Shown here: piece by piece, positions 1 through 11,879 of the stretch
How the letters are laid out: each line of letters opens with the position of its first letter
How positions within the stretch are numbered: the first letter of the stretch is position 1
Assembly (NCBI RefSeq): GCF_021869535.1
Contig: NW_026262701.1
Span: forward strand, 42,287,278 to 42,351,277
Length of the DNA stretch: 64,000 nt
DNA from: Mytilus californianus
Taxonomy: Eukaryota > Mollusca > Bivalvia > Mytilida > Mytilidae
Direction of reading: 5' to 3'
The notes under the pieces: model-generated
What the model was told of the DNA's origin: nothing
Database searches by the model: none
What the model saw: only the letters and a program-made list of their open reading frames with translations
Translations under genes and position numbers: made by a program

Positions 1-890
1 GCCTTGACGGAGTCAAAAAGCGAGACAAAGGTATGCTGTTTCCGGCGTCGGCGGCGGCGGCGTCGTCAACAATGTATTAGTTTGTGATTAGGTCTAGTTT
101 ATGGCGAACCACAAGTGGTAGGTCAATCATATTTGGTATGCAGTTGTATTAGCATTGGCACATCTCATTTCCATGGAGATTATTTGGCCCTGCCCCCTCA
201 GTCATGGTCTATTGACTTTGAAACTTTTGCTTATTTTACATGTATTAGTTTGTGATAAGGTCAGTTTATGGGGAACCACTAGTGGTAGGACAATGATATT
301 TGGTATGCAGTTGTATAAGCATTGGCATATCTTATTTCCATGGAGATTATTTGGCTCCCTTAGTCATGGTCTATTGACTTTGAGAATTTTGCTAAGTTAA
401 CATGTATTAGTTTGTGATTAGGTCAGTTCAAGGGGAACCATTTAGGGTAGGCAAATGTTAATTGGTATTCAGTTGTATAAGCATTAGCACATCTCATTAC
501 CATGGAGAATATTTGGCCCCGCTCCCTCAGTCATTGTCTATCGACTTAGAAACTTTTGCTTAGTTTACATGTATTAGTTTGTGATTAGATCAGTTTAAGA
601 TGAACTGCTAATGTTAAGTAAACGATATTTGGTATGCAAATTTATTGGCATTTGCAAATATCGTTTCCATGGATATTATATAGCCTCACCCCCTCTTCAT
701 GGTATTGACTTTGAAACTTTTACATAGTTTATAAGTTAATGTTTGTGTTTAGGTTTGTTTAAAGGGAACGACTTATAATAATTAAATGGTATTCGGTATG
801 CAGTTGTATTAGCTTTGGCACATCTCATTTACATGGAAATTGTTTAGCCATGTACCTCAGTCATGGTTCATTGACTTTGAATATTTGCAT
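1..890. repeat. Tandem array, ~165-bp unit, about 5 copies
   Basis: The phrase GTATGCAGTTGTAT or a close variant recurs near 136, 303, 466, 630 and 796, a period of 163-167 bp. Each unit also carries TGTATTAGTTTGTGATTAGG and a 'cccctcagtcatggtctattgactttga' type segment. Divergence increases to the right. The left edge (about 36-70) is a GGC/GTC-rich stretch that may be the start of the parent element, which continues outside the window. ORFs here are by-products of the array. Confidence 0.85.
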
Positions 891-1232
891 AACTTATGAA
901 ACATGTTAAAGTATTGCTATTTTAATTTCAACATTTGCATAATCATAATTACAAAAGGATGAGACATATTTCTGTGATAACAGTTTATCTACAAATTCTG
1001 ATATGAAGTAACATATGTTGAATTGCAATATTCATAAATAAATGATTGATCTATAAAAAATTTCTGACGGATTTTTCTTATTCTTCGCTTATCTGCCTCA
1101 TTAAATTATTGTCATTTGGATATTTTTGTATGGATAATGTAATTAAACATTTTGCTATACTCCACAGAATCCATATTGGATGTTTACACCTTTTATTTAT
1201 TACATTATCAATATAATACATATTTCACAGAC
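891..1232. other. Anonymous AT-rich DNA
   Basis: I see no gene, RNA or recognisable repeat here. Confidence 0.5.
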
Positions 1233-1460
1233 AAGGAACTTATTTCACCAGGTAAGGAACAAATCTCACAAACCTGGAACTTATTTCACTAGGTAAGGAA
1301 CAAATTTCACAAACCCAGAACTTATTTCACCAGGTAAATTGTGGAACTTATTTTATAGAGATGGAACAAATCATATAGAAATTATCTTTTAAAAAAGTTC
1401 TCCCAGAATATATTTCCTGTGATATTTGTTCCACTGGAACTTTTTTCACAGGAACTAATT
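1233..1460. repeat. Short tandem repeat, ~41-bp unit, decaying to the right
   Basis: About 2.5 units of 41-43 bp built from GGAACTTATTTCACCAGG followed by AAGGAACAAATTTCACAAAC. The array decays into related fragments up to the GGAAC-TTTTTTCACAG-GAAC stretch near 1,435-1,455. Non-coding. Confidence 0.7.
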
Positions 1461-2220
1461 TTGGCTCACATATTCACAACTATTCTATAAATTATAGTTA
1501 GACTTGGGAGGATAAAAAACTTTAAAATGTTGTAATGACATGTCCATTGAAGAAGACCGTAGATTGAACTTTAGAAGTAAATTGTCACGTTTTGTTTGTT
1601 GCTTAATTGGGTTGCTGTCTAAATTAATTATGTATACTTCACATCCCCTTTAAAATCATTCATAGAAATTAAACATTGCTTAAAATATGTTAGCATACAT
1701 CGTCTGAGAGTAGTTTTTTGCTCTTCTTATATTCCCTTTTAGATATATTTTTAGTCTTCTGTTCTTCAACCTCTGCTATATCTTGCTAGGAAGAGCTAGC
1801 TAGGTAGATCTAGACAACATCCAACTCAGCCAAACGATCTTGGGGTGTGTGTGGGGGCACTTATTATGTAATGAGTGGAAAGGATGAGTCGCTGGGATAG
1901 GTCACTATTTGAAGCTTCATGAAATTGCATGAGGTCGAGAAATTTAGGTGAAATATAAGACAAGGTTGATGATTGAATCTGAAACTAATCAGATGTCGAT
2001 ATTTTTTTACAGATGCAATTAAAATCACCAGAGATTGTGTATATGTGTCTCTAAAATCACTTTCGTAAATGTTTAAGATATTTGTCAAATCTATTTACTA
2101 GTATCTCCCCATGAAATAGCGTAACAATGATAGCTATGTGCAGGTATATATACTTATTGTAAAAAATATATGATAGCTAGGGTAACTGCATGTATGTTCT
2201 TTTATCATTCAATATATATA
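1461..2220. other. No recognisable feature
   Basis: AT-rich sequence with no supported gene. The 74-residue minus-strand ORF at 1,864-2,088 resembles no known protein and has no visible splice context. Confidence 0.45.
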
Positions 2221-2393
2221 GTCAAATGCGTTTTGTTAAAATATACTTTTTCACTCATTTGGTCTTTTGGAAAATGTTGTTTGTGCTGTATTTAGACCCC
2301 TCTACCAAGGAATTTGTTTTGCATGCACACGTATAAAAATTGCGGTTTTTATCCAACGCAATCATAGGTTTGAACGTTGTTTTCAATTTAGAC
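2221..2393 (+). repeat. Interspersed repeat family G, copy 1
   Basis: This 173-bp block, starting GTCAAATGCGTTTTGTTAAA and ending near AATTTAGAC, recurs in inverted orientation at 38,785-38,956 with few differences. The ORFs overlapping both copies share a peptide only because the DNA is repeated. Family identity unknown. Confidence 0.75.
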
Positions 2394-3187
2394 TTGTTTA
2401 TATTTTTTCGTTTGGGCTTGTATTATATTTGCCTTCGGACTTATATGATCCGTTCATCCTATTTTGACTCTTTCATTTTCCTAAAAGTTTTCTTATGTTT
2501 TCACGTATAAAATGTACGTAACATGAAATAATCACGTGTGTGTTTACAAATCTTCAGGAGATTTGGCTATTGATAGATAAGTGTTACCTGTGTACCGATA
2601 TGCATGATTGGTAACCAGGCAAATCTATTTACTAAAATAAAGAGTTCAGATCCGACACTCTACGGGATTAAAAGACATTTACTAGGTTTGAATTGTCCCA
2701 ACCAATGAACGAAATTTAATTATGACAGCGTCAGTAATATCTTCCAATTAGGTAGTAAGAAAGCCTTCAGCCCGCAGACTGTCCATCGTTCAACTCTTAA
2801 TACCGTCTCCGAGGAGACGGTAATAAAAAGTAATCAAACAGAACTCAAACTATAGGAGATGTGGAATAAACTTCAATTTGACAGCAACCAAACGACAAAA
2901 ACGCCATAGGTAAATCAGATATGTCTTTGAGTAAAAGCCAATTTCTATTGTTTCACTGTTTTTATTTCAAATAGCGCAATTAAACAATCACTTTTTCCAA
3001 ATATATTTTTTCTAACAAAGCATCAAAGAAAAGATCAACAGCCCTTTTATCATTACTACTTAGCAACAAGGAAACATAATTTACCAGTTAAAGATTGGTT
3101 GGATCAATTTTCAAGGTGATCAGACATTACACAAGAAGAGCGCGTGCCCCGTAAAAATGTTAACTTGTATTTGTAGTATTTGTATTT
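2394..3187. other. No gene seen
   Basis: AT-rich DNA with no long frame. A small hairpin, CCGTCTCC-GAG-GAGACGG, lies near 2,803-2,822. Confidence 0.4.
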
Positions 3188-3602
3188 TTATCCATCTGAT
3201 GAGTTAAGCCTCTTTCAACTGATTTTTATAGTTCGTTCTTATGTTGTAGTTACACCACTGTCCCAGGTTAGGGGGAGGGTTGGGATCCCGCTAACATGTT
3301 TAACTCCACATTCTGTATGTATGTGCCTGTCCCAAGTCAGGAACTTGTAATTCAGTGGTTGTCGTTTGTTTATGTGTTACATATTTGTTTTTTGTTCATT
3401 TTTTGTACATAAATTAGGCCGTTAGTTTTCTCGTTTGAATTGTTTTACATTGTCATTTCCGGGCCTTTTATAGCTGACTGTGCAGTATGGACTTTGCTCA
3501 TTGTTGAAGGCCGTACGGTGACCTATAGTTGTTAATTTCTGTGTCATTTGGTCTCTTGTGGAGAGTTGTCTCATTGGCAATCATACCACATCTTCTTTTT
3601 TA
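3188..3602 (+). repeat. Interspersed repeat family A, well preserved copy
   Basis: A very abundant family in this window. Diagnostic phrases in order are CTGTCCCAAGTCAGGA, AGGCCGTTAGTTTTCTCGTT, GCCTTTTATAGCTGACT, CATTGTTGAAGGCCGTACGG, and a constant 3' end CAATCATACCACATCTTCTT followed by T/A-rich sequence. Copies share the 3' end and differ in where the 5' side begins, which suggests a retrotransposed SINE or LINE tail. I recognise the sequence as mussel-type but assign no formal name. Confidence 0.8.
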
Positions 3603-3726
3603 TGATAACTTTTAAATCTCTTAAGATTTTCGAACCAACTTTGAACATATTTTTTTACATTATAATAATCAATCTTAATTTACAATCTTGGTGCATATTT
3701 AACCTTTCCATTCATATCCTTAGTTC

Positions 3727-5036
3727 AGACGACATAGTACTATTGGCAGAAAGTGCTGATGATTTACAGAAACAGCTGGATTCTTTCAGTGAATACTGTA
3801 ATATTTGGAAGCTTAAAGTTAACTAAAGTGATGATTTTTTGTAGAGGCAGAATGCCGTCAAATTTACATTTTTAAATAGCTATAGACGGCACTGACATTG
3901 AAAATATTAAAAGAATTCAACTATTTGGGCATATTATTATCTAGAACTGGTAATACTAAAATAGCACAGAAACACCTAGCAGAAAAAGCCACACAAGCTA
4001 TGTTTAAGGTGTTGAAATCAGGCCGCATACATAATCTTTCCACTCAGTGTCACTTAGATCTTTTCTATAAAGTTGTGAAACTCATACTTTTGTATGGATG
4101 TGAAATTTGGGGCATTATGATGTTGAAATTATAGAAAGAATCCATCAGAAATTCTGTAAACTTCTTTTGAAACTGAAAATTCCACACCTAGCTATATGGT
4201 ATACGGAGAACTTGGTAGATATCCTTTAAATTAAAAATAGTATCTTATTGGTGTAAATTAGTATCTGCTAAAGAGACTAAGTTATCTTCTATCGCATATA
4301 CACTATTAAAAACACTATTTACTGTTAATAATGTATGTACATTTTTTGTGAGTGAAGATAAAAATATATTGGATGAATGTGGTTTTTCAAATATTTGGAT
4401 TTCTCAATGTTTTGGTAATGATATATGATTAAAAAATGCACTAAAGTTGCGATTACAAGACCAATACAAACAGTTGTGGAATACACAATTTCAAGAGTCT
4501 ACATAATCAGTAAATTATAGAATTTTTAAGTTAGAATTAAATTTTGAAAAAAAATATTTTGATATGTTGGATATGCACGAAAGTATTATTTTATGTAGAT
4601 ATAGAACCACAAACTACAGACTCTCAATAGAGACAGGGAGGTGGAATAATGTTAATAGAAATGAGAGAAAATGTCATCTTTGTAATATTGGTAGCATTGG
4701 AGACGAATTTCATTATCTGCTAGAATGTCCATTTTTTAACGACAGTAGAAAATTATACCTTGATAAGTACTATTTGGCTTATGTTAATACACTAAAGTTT
4801 AGAAAATTGATGAGCAAATTAAACAAAAATATAGAGCTAAAAAGATTATGTAAGTTTATAAAGTTTATAAATAAACATGTGGGTCTTCCTAGCTAAAATG
4901 TATATTATTTGGAAACCACTGTATTGTATATATGTTTTGTAAATAGATGCATATTCATGTACATATTTTGCACTCTCTCTGTACCTATGTATCTGCAATG
5001 GTTATGGGAATAAAGATATTGGTATTGGTTTATATG
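3727..5036 (+). pseudogene. Decayed non-LTR retrotransposon (LINE), 3' part of the reverse-transcriptase ORF
   Basis: Three short frames read together as the C-terminal half of a LINE polymerase. At 3,727-3,826 the palm motif reads SSDDIVLLAESADDL, where the usual YADD tyrosine-alanine pair is lost. At 3,898-4,134 there is a thumb-like segment with FNYLGILLS and a KLILLYGCEIWG block. At 4,564-4,896 there is a terminal zinc-binding region, CHLCNIGSIGDEFHYLLECP. Frameshifts and stops separate them, so the copy is dead. It is 5'-truncated at about 3,720, just after the family A copy. The 3' end lies near 5,030, where GGGAATAAAGATATTGGTAT resembles a LINE tail. The clade is not decided; the zinc motif and YLG block are seen in several LINE groups. 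Confidence 0.8.
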
Positions 5037-5847
5037 AACTCGTCAAGCTTCGGTGGATTCAATCAACACTATGATAACTGGACACATTATACAAAAGTCG
5101 GCGCGTGCCATGTAAAATGTTAATAACTCTTTCATTTCTAAATACATTTACACCAAAATTTAAATATATGCTCTTTATTTACAACATTATCATACTGAAT
5201 GACCTTGGTACTTATATGACTGTTCCATCATGGGCTTAGTGCAGTTTTCAGAGCTTAGTGCACCAAGGTGGCCTAGGTGGTGTTTAGACGTACCGGGTAA
5301 ATCAGTCTTCAACAAGAAACAGGGGCGTGTTTTTTTGTTCTTCGGTAGTGAGCCAGAAGAGGTCCATTTCTGTTTTTTTGCATAGGGAAGATCTTCTGGC
5401 CCTCTTCCACCTCTTCGTTTTTGATAGGTAGTTTAGACGGCAGAGGCACATAACAAACATGGCGTCGTTTAGTCTAAATGACATTAATAAATTTATGAAT
5501 GCAGATATATTGGAATGTGAGCTGTGTTATTAACGTTTTTATGGTATGACAGTCTTAATAGGACATCCCTGTATGACGGTAAGCTGGATAAATATAAGAA
5601 CTACACGGACAATTAAAAGTTAAGGGACGACTATTTGATATTCTAGGGAAGGGATTTTGATTGATTGGTGTTTAACGCTACTTTCATCACTAAGTTGGGC
5701 TATTCCGTGGTGGTCAGTTTAAATTTATAAAGGGCATTATTAACATTTTTAATCTGTCGCTTATTATGCATATTTTTCAGCTCTTAATTACCAGCCCACC
5801 CCACTAAATGAATGAATATCAAATGGATTTTCTTCTTATTTAACACA
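5037..5847. other. Mostly anonymous; one short motif shared with 61.2 kb
   Basis: The stretch near 5,245-5,300 (ending GGTGTTTAGACGTACCGGG) resembles the complement of 61,244-61,310, where GGGTACGTCTAAACACTGCC is followed by a GTGCACT-rich segment. A minus-strand frame at 5,302-5,484 is open for 60 codons but unrecognised. Confidence 0.4.
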
Positions 5848-5925
5848 AGTTTAATTGGTTGATTGTTTGTTGCTAATTATTAACGCCCAGTGACAAATAT
5901 GTCATGCATGTTCAGGACTCGGTTC
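5848..5925 (+). repeat. Interspersed repeat family B, 5' fragment
   Basis: Contains GGTTGATTGTTTGTTGC and CGCCCAGTGACAAATATGTC, matching the start of the long family B copy at 52,054-52,441. Only the first ~75 bp is present. Confidence 0.65.
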
Positions 5926-5961
5926 AAAACACGAGTTTAAAAGTCAGGTAAATAAATAAAA

Positions 5962-6130
5962 ACGAAGAAATGTATGATTGCTAATGAGGCAACTATCCAC
6001 CGGAGTTCAAATATGAAGTGGATGTAAGCAATTATAGACAACCGTAATTAAGGCCTTCAACAATGACAAAACCCGATACTGTCAAAAGGCCCGACGTGAA
6101 AAGTGTGAGAAACAATTCAAACGAGAAAAC
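5962..6130 (-). repeat. Interspersed repeat family A, 3' part, inverted
   Basis: The complement reads TTTTCTCGTTTGAATTGTTT, then CATTGTTGAAGGCC, then TGGATAGTTGCCTCATTAGC and CAATCATAC, the 3' half of family A. Confidence 0.7.
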
Positions 6131-6164
6131 TTATATTGTAATTTTTTTATAATTAAAATGTATC

Positions 6165-6480
6165 ATCCACATGAAGGGGCGTAACTCCTAATATCATTCT
6201 GACACACTAAACGGATCTTAACCCGATCTGAAAATTTTGAACATTACTTTTTATATTTGGTCTGAATTCGTCTAAAACCGTCTTAACATATCTTGATTAA
6301 CAGCTAGAGCCTTCTGTCTTGTTTATCTTGACATGAATGAACGGACTGAACACGACATATCTGAACAGCGTCTGAAAGTCTTAAAAAGTCTTAACGTTTT
6401 TCCCTAGCGGTAAATTCAGTTGATTCAGACTTGATCAGACCAAAATGACCGTTTCAGACTGAAATCTTGCTACTAGTGGA
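6165..6480 (+). repeat. Interspersed repeat family F, copy 1
   Basis: About 310 bp ending with GACCAAAATGACCGTTTCAG and TTGCTACTAGTGG. A second copy in inverted orientation is at 56,800-57,140. Both contain TCTTGTTTATCTTGAC and AACGTTTTTCCCTAGC. Non-coding, class unknown. Confidence 0.75.
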
Positions 6481-6734
6481 AACAAGAATAACATTCACAA
6501 AATAAATCACTAATTAAGCACATTGACGTTCTATTTTCAATACAGACATGACAGTAACCAAACTCTCCAAGTGAATCATGTGTAATGCAAGGGATTATTT
6601 TAACATGCCATATGCGCGAAACCCACAAGTTAGTTTCAACCTAAGCAGGCGCTTTAATAGAACTGATAAAACAAAAAGGTTAAGCTCAAGCTTGTAAATA
6701 ACAAAAGGACAAAAACAAAGTATATGTTTAAGAA

Positions 6735-7045
6735 CACAACATTCCGTCTGTGCCTGTCCCAAGTTAGGAGCCTGTTATTAAGTGCTTATCGTTGGTTTCT
6801 ATGTCATATTTTATTCGATTATTGTTATTGAATAAATCTTAAAATTGCTAATATATAATCTTTTTTTTTCGTTTAAATTGAAATAAATTTTGTCACGTCG
6901 GGTTTTTATATAGCTCTCTAAACGGTATGGATTTTGTTCATTTGCATCGTGCTCCCTATAGATGCTTATAACATCCATATCATTTAGGATTTAGCAGATA
7001 GTTTCTTCATTGGCATTCAAACCGCATCTTTTATTTTTATATATG
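6735..7045 (+). repeat. Interspersed repeat family A, degenerate copy
   Basis: The sequence keeps GTGCCTGTCCCAAGTTAGGA, TTTTTATATAGCTCTCTAAA and a terminal ATTCAAACCGCATCTTTTAT. It is the most diverged family A copy seen here. Confidence 0.6.
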
Positions 7046-9465
7046 TTAAAAAGACACGTCCAGTTTATTTACTCGATTCAAGATAATAGTTAATTTAACT
7101 ATTTTGTTTTGGTGAAGAAACACTCAAACATAAAAAAAAACCCGATTATTTATTGCTGCAACTGAGGTGTGTGCAGCGACTGCATAGGGAATATGTACCT
7201 TTTGGTTGATACGATTTTAAAGAGCTTGTCTTTCCTGGTCGTACACATATTGGAAAACATAATGGTTCCTACTATCGTAAGCGGAGAAATAAATACAATT
7301 TAAAACATAGTTATTATATCATGTTATCATTTTCCTTTCAATAAACATGAAAAAGCAGGCTAGAGTTTTGTGCAAAATCAGTTAAAGATATTGCGAGTAT
7401 ATGCTACCGGTATTCATCCTTTTCCATCAATCGTGGCAAAAAGAAACAAACTATTCCATTGAAAAATTCCCGTTTACAATAAAACGTACATTAATTGTAT
7501 CGACGGTTGTTTGTGTATAAGGTATACCCATTAATATCATTGAAATCAAAAACATATATTACATAATTTAAACAGAATGCAACTTTTGCTTGAAATAGAA
7601 TTTAACAAAATAGACATACCTTAGTGAACAGTATAAACAATGTGGGTTTTAAATCCAAAGCTACATAATATAGATACGAATCGAGCTACAAATGTAGGAC
7701 AGCTCTCTTTTTTCTATTCAGTTTAATCATTGAAGGGAAAATTCGTTGTCTATTCATCAAAACGTCATATAAATTTTAAAAATGGAGTTTGAGGATACAA
7801 TAAGGATTCGTTTAGGATTTTGAACAACAAACAATATTGTTTTAGATAGTTCTTTTAGTTTTCTGCATTTTAAAATACTGGTTTCTACGAATATTTAGTT
7901 ATCAAAATATGTACATGATGTATCTTATATAAAAAAAATTAGAAACTACTGTTTAGATCGTTATGTAAATCTATAATGGGTGAACTTTTTAACTTGGAAT
8001 ATTTTCAGAAAACTAATGTTTTGTTTTTGCCTTTTTATCGCTTCCATGGCCGATGAGGCAAGGTGAACTATCGTCCATCTATATACTTTACGCCCGGCGT
8101 TCGTCCGTCGTTGTCCTAAATTCATCTTTTTTTAACACACTTTCATAAATGGTTTAATCCAAACTAAAAAAAAAAAAAATCCTATTTTTATTTTTTTATA
8201 TCTCGTAGCTAATGCGTCTTTAATAATAATGAGAATCATATGTATTTTTTTTTTGTGGAGAACATGGCTGTTAGAGGCAATCTTTGATTCAGATTCGGTA
8301 ATTGTAAACAATGTTCTTCTCTTTTACTACAGGGTAACTTGCTCTTAAACTTTGAGGATATATGAAACCTAAGTATCTATAACCGAATTTGTCAAACTAT
8401 TATCAGTAAAATCATAATTTCCCTTAAATCAATGGATTGATTAAACATACCAATGGATCGGAACCTCTGCTGATGGACTTTTGGTTCCTTAGGGTAGTAT
8501 CCGCCCATTAAAATATTGTTTTGGTATAAGCATTATTAACTTGATTGATTGATTGTTGGTTGTTTGATGTCCAGTGGATGAATAATTTGATAATTTTGTT
8601 TGTAAATTTCAATCACATAGTATCATGTAATTATATTTCAACTTGCTGTAAATTCCCTGGAGAAAAGTTACCTAAACGGTGTAGTTTATCTTATTGCGAC
8701 CTACTGGTTTTTTGCTTTCAAAACTGTTAGTAACATTCGTACAAGATGATAGCCTGAAAATTAAAGCAGAAACTTTTGAAAGATAATTTTTCAGTTAAAA
8801 ACATCGCCTATACAGCGGAAAGTGAAGTTAAAGGATTCTGCTAAATATTTGCATTCTTCTTCAATAGACTCTGTATGACGCATATTAATGACGAATACGC
8901 TTACTTGTGATTTTTCCATTTGTATGTTTCTGGATTCAAATAAAACCTGCATATTGAGTATGTATCTCCAAGTTGATACACAGAAAAAGTGTCGTAAAGT
9001 CATCATTGACACGTTGTTTTTGTTTTACCGCCAACCTTGTTGCAGAGAAGAAAACGATTAAAAAAAATTGTATTTCTTTTTTTAATGTAGGGTTCAGTTC
9101 ATATACTAAATAAATATAGTTCTTTGATACACATTTATCTAATATTAATCAGAATAAACATTCATAACCAAACCAAACATGTTTATTGAAAGTAAAATAA
9201 TGCATTTGTTTGGTATATCTTTCGATGCATGACTAAACAAAACCAGTATGTAAAATGTAAAATATAAATCAACAGCGTTACAAGGTTAATATATGTTTTT
9301 TCTAAAATTCCTTTAATATTATTCAAAGTTAATTTTTGTAGATGCAATTCACATGATTTCGTTAAATTTCGGATATCTTTAAGAAATGAATATGAAAGGG
9401 ATCTCTACTTCTATAACATAGTATACCTTTATTTAGATGAACCAAAGTTTCAGAACTTACGATTC
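7046..9465. other. Long gene-poor stretch with minor repeat scraps
   Basis: No exon or RNA gene is supported. Near 8,196-8,218 the phrase TATCTCGTAGCTAATGC matches, inverted, the left end of the TTAA-flanked MITE at 18,291-18,691. At 8,540-8,580 TTGATTGATTGATTGTTGGT matches the start of family B. The 73-residue minus-strand frame at 8,791-9,012 looks mildly protein-like but matches no family I know. Confidence 0.5.
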
Positions 9466-9670
9466 CCGTGGGTGACAGGGGAATAGAAATATGGTCACTT
9501 TGGTCTTTTTCCGATCGGGAGAAAATCCTTGATAAAGTGGGGCGTCCGTTTGGCTGTGTGTGATGTACAAGTAAACAGCCACGTCTGGTCAGAATGGGGA
9601 CGTTAAATCCGATGTATCGTGTAAAGATAATGGTGCCACGCTCTCTGCACAGTAAGAACCCTTGCAACAA
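9466..9670 (-). repeat. Interspersed repeat family B, 3' part, inverted
   Basis: The complement runs GCAAGGGTTCTTACTGTGCA, GGATTTAACGTCCCCATTCT, CACAGCCAAACGGACGCCCC and TGACCATATTTCTA, collinear with 52,240-52,440. The ORFs on both strands here are shadows of the repeat. Confidence 0.75.
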
Positions 9671-9929
9671 CTATTTGAGTGGTTCGTATCTATCTGTTCC
9701 TATCCAATATACTTTCATTTTCCAGTGGCAGTCCAAATTTTCTGCACCAGATGCACATTTCGAAAATGAATTGTCTCTTCAGAGATGCTTGAAGCCAACA
9801 AAATTGAAATTCCATGATGAAGAGATTATAAACCAAAAAAGGACAAAACGTATAGCCAAAACCGGCCATAGTATCAGAGCTTTGCAGTAGGAAGATATAT
9901 TCTATAATTGTAAATCTTTTATAACAGCA

Positions 9930-10200
9930 AATTTTATTAACAATATCCGTAATTTCATGCCAGTAACGAAGTACTGGCTACTGGGCTGGTGGTACCCTCA
10001 GGGACAAACAGTCCACCAGCAGAGGTATCGACTCAGTGGTGGTTTTTAACATTGACAGTACCAATGTTGCTGCATTGCAGTTGATTGTGGCCAAGTTTGA
10101 TTAAATTTGGCCTAGTAGTTTCAGAGAAGATTTTTGTAAAAGTTAACTGACGCCGACGACGGACGCCAAAGGATGAGAAAATTGTTGAATAATAAATAAC
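9930..10200 (+). repeat. Interspersed repeat family E plus a GACGGACGCC-ending repeat
   Basis: CTGGGCTGGTGGTACCCTCA and CAGTCCACCAGCAGAGGTAT match the fragment at 55,790-55,835. The right half contains GTTAACTGACGCCGACGACG and GACGCCAAAGGATGAGAAAA, resembling the end of the element at 35,133-35,626. Confidence 0.6.
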
Positions 10201-10558
10201 CAAAAAATTGTTTCCCAGTATCGTGTACACAAGGGTCAAGTGTCGGGTTAACAAATATTAGTTTTAGAATTGTACATGCTTGGATTAAATTTTAAAATAG
10301 AACTATAAATCTTGCTTAAAAGATGATTTTTGATTTCGTCGTGTTTATAACATCAAGCTGAAATGTTCAAAAGTGTAATGTTGGATAAAAAGAGCATTCT
10401 TTTATAAAAAATAAAGTAGAAAAAACAGACACAATCTAATAGTGAAAGACCTACAAAGTTTATAAAATCAACAATATTTTTCTAATGACCATACTCTATT
10501 ATGAAGAGATTAAAAGTACACTGTTTCGATATTTCAAATAATTCATTATTTTTATTTT

Positions 10559-10819
10559 TTAACAATCTTTAGTGCAAATTTTCTCATGATATGCCAGACT
10601 AGAGAGTCTCTTGAATTGTTTTCCTCATTTGAAACATATAAGAAATCTACCATTATGAATGGCGTTGGTGTGTTTTTTGAGAGAACATTTAGACAAAAGA
10701 ACCAGATTGCATAATGGACACTCATAGGTGGACGAGGTCTCATCCTTGCGTCAATAGCACGTATTTTGATGATTCAACAAAGATTTGTTGTATTGAAAAG
10801 TAGCGTTACAAACAAAACA
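10559..10819 (-). pseudogene. Zinc-finger gene remnant, three C2H2/C2HC fingers with two in-frame stops
   Basis: One minus-strand frame reads through three fingers. Finger 1 (10,819-10,757) begins CFVCNATFQYNKSLL and fits C-x2-C-x12-H-x3-C. After a TGA comes finger 2, YECPLCNLVLLSKCSLKKH then TNAIH, a canonical C-x2-C-x12-H-x4-H. Finger 3 begins ICFK, has a TGA exactly where the second cysteine (TGT) belongs, and continues GKQFKRLSSLAYHEKIC (x12-H-x3-C). The frame ends at a TAA at 10,559. The regular spacing of metal ligands makes a chance frame unlikely. The two TGAs make it non-functional unless the readthrough is real. It adjoins the 104-bp tandem array built from finger 1. Family members bind DNA or RNA; the parent gene is unknown and may be a transposon protein. 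Confidence 0.7.
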
Positions 10820-11290
10820 TATTTCCTTTAGTGCAGCATCATGAGAACTCTCCACTAAATTTGAGCATCTTGATGTTTCACCAAAGGTTTGTTGTATTGA
10901 AAAGTAGCGTTAAAAACAAAACATATTTCCTTTAGTGCAGCATCTTGAGAACTCTCCACTAAATTTGAGCATCTTGATGTTTCACCAAAGGTTTGTTGTA
11001 TTGAAAAGTAGCGTTAAAAACAAAACATATTTCCTTTAGTGCAGCATCTTGAGAACTCTCCACTAAATTTGAGCATCTTGATGTTTCACCAAAGGTTTGT
11101 TGTATTGAAAAGTAGCGTTACAAACAAAACATTTTTCCTTTAGTGCAGCATCTTGAGAACTCTCCACTAAATTTGAGCATCTTGATGTTTCACCAAAGGT
11201 TTGTTGTATTGAAAAGTAGCGTTACAAACAAAACATATTTTCTTTAGTGCAGCATCTTGAGAACTCTCCACTAAATTTGAGCATCTTAAC
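10771..11290 (-). repeat. 104-bp tandem array derived from the finger 1 exon, about 5 copies
   Basis: CACCAAAGGTTTGTTGTATT recurs at about 10,879, 10,983, 11,087 and 11,191, exactly 104 bp apart, with a diverged first unit at 10,771. Units are almost identical. Each unit, read on the minus strand, encodes SSQDAALKEICFV followed by NATFQYNKPLVKHQD. Because 104 is not a multiple of 3, the frame shifts at each junction and every unit meets a stop. Units near 10,925 and 11,025 have TTT replacing the second cysteine codon TGT; those at 11,120 and 11,225 keep TGT. Confidence 0.85.
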
Positions 11291-11442
11291 CTCCGGTGAT
11301 TCGTCATTAACTAATGATGAAAATGAAAGAATTTTAAAGAATGTATATGAATTTATTAAAGAGTCAAAGAGGTTTCTGGTTGTATAATATAGCACAATAA
11401 AGTGCATATATATATGTATATTGTGTACAACCATTCACATCA

Positions 11443-11872
11443 TCACACATCATCTTTTTTACATATCAAATATATATAATGTATTGTATTGTTTGCATGA
11501 ATGCTTTGTTCATATTTTATTGCTATAAATTGTTCATGGGAGAACACTTTATAAGTCCTTAGTTTGATTAGCTTGTGTTTCATCCTTTTTGCATATGTAA
11601 GCAAAAAATATATATTTAAACTAATCATGAGAGGCATTTTTACTCGTGTAATTGTGTTGTAAACCCTATCCGACAAACGTAAACGTTGTACTAAACTATA
11701 TGCAGACAAATTCCGTACTTGGATTTGTCTTATTTCATACATATGATTCTGTTTCGGATTTGTCTTCATTTCCAGGGGTAGGACGGCCCTAATGATGTGG
11801 CGTTTCAGATTGTGTTGGTAACGGGTGGACAATTGGCAAACATTGCAACTAAATTCTTTTATATTTTCACTC
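11443..11872 (-). pseudogene. Second zinc-finger-like fragment
   Basis: A 129-codon minus-strand frame extends upstream to 11,872, where SENIKEFSCNVC and STRYQHNLKRH form the first half of a C2H2 finger (C-x2-C-x12-H). The second histidine is missing and the rest (for example NTITRVKMPLMI) is not a recognisable finger. A stop lies directly upstream. Given the finger remnants 700 bp away on the same strand, it may be another exon of the same broken gene. Function unassigned. Confidence 0.35.
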
Positions 11873-11879
11873 TATACTT

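Noticed and set aside
9362-9890. Overlapping ORFs on both strands, ~100 residues each
   Set aside because: Both fall in an inverted family B copy, and no domain is recognisable.
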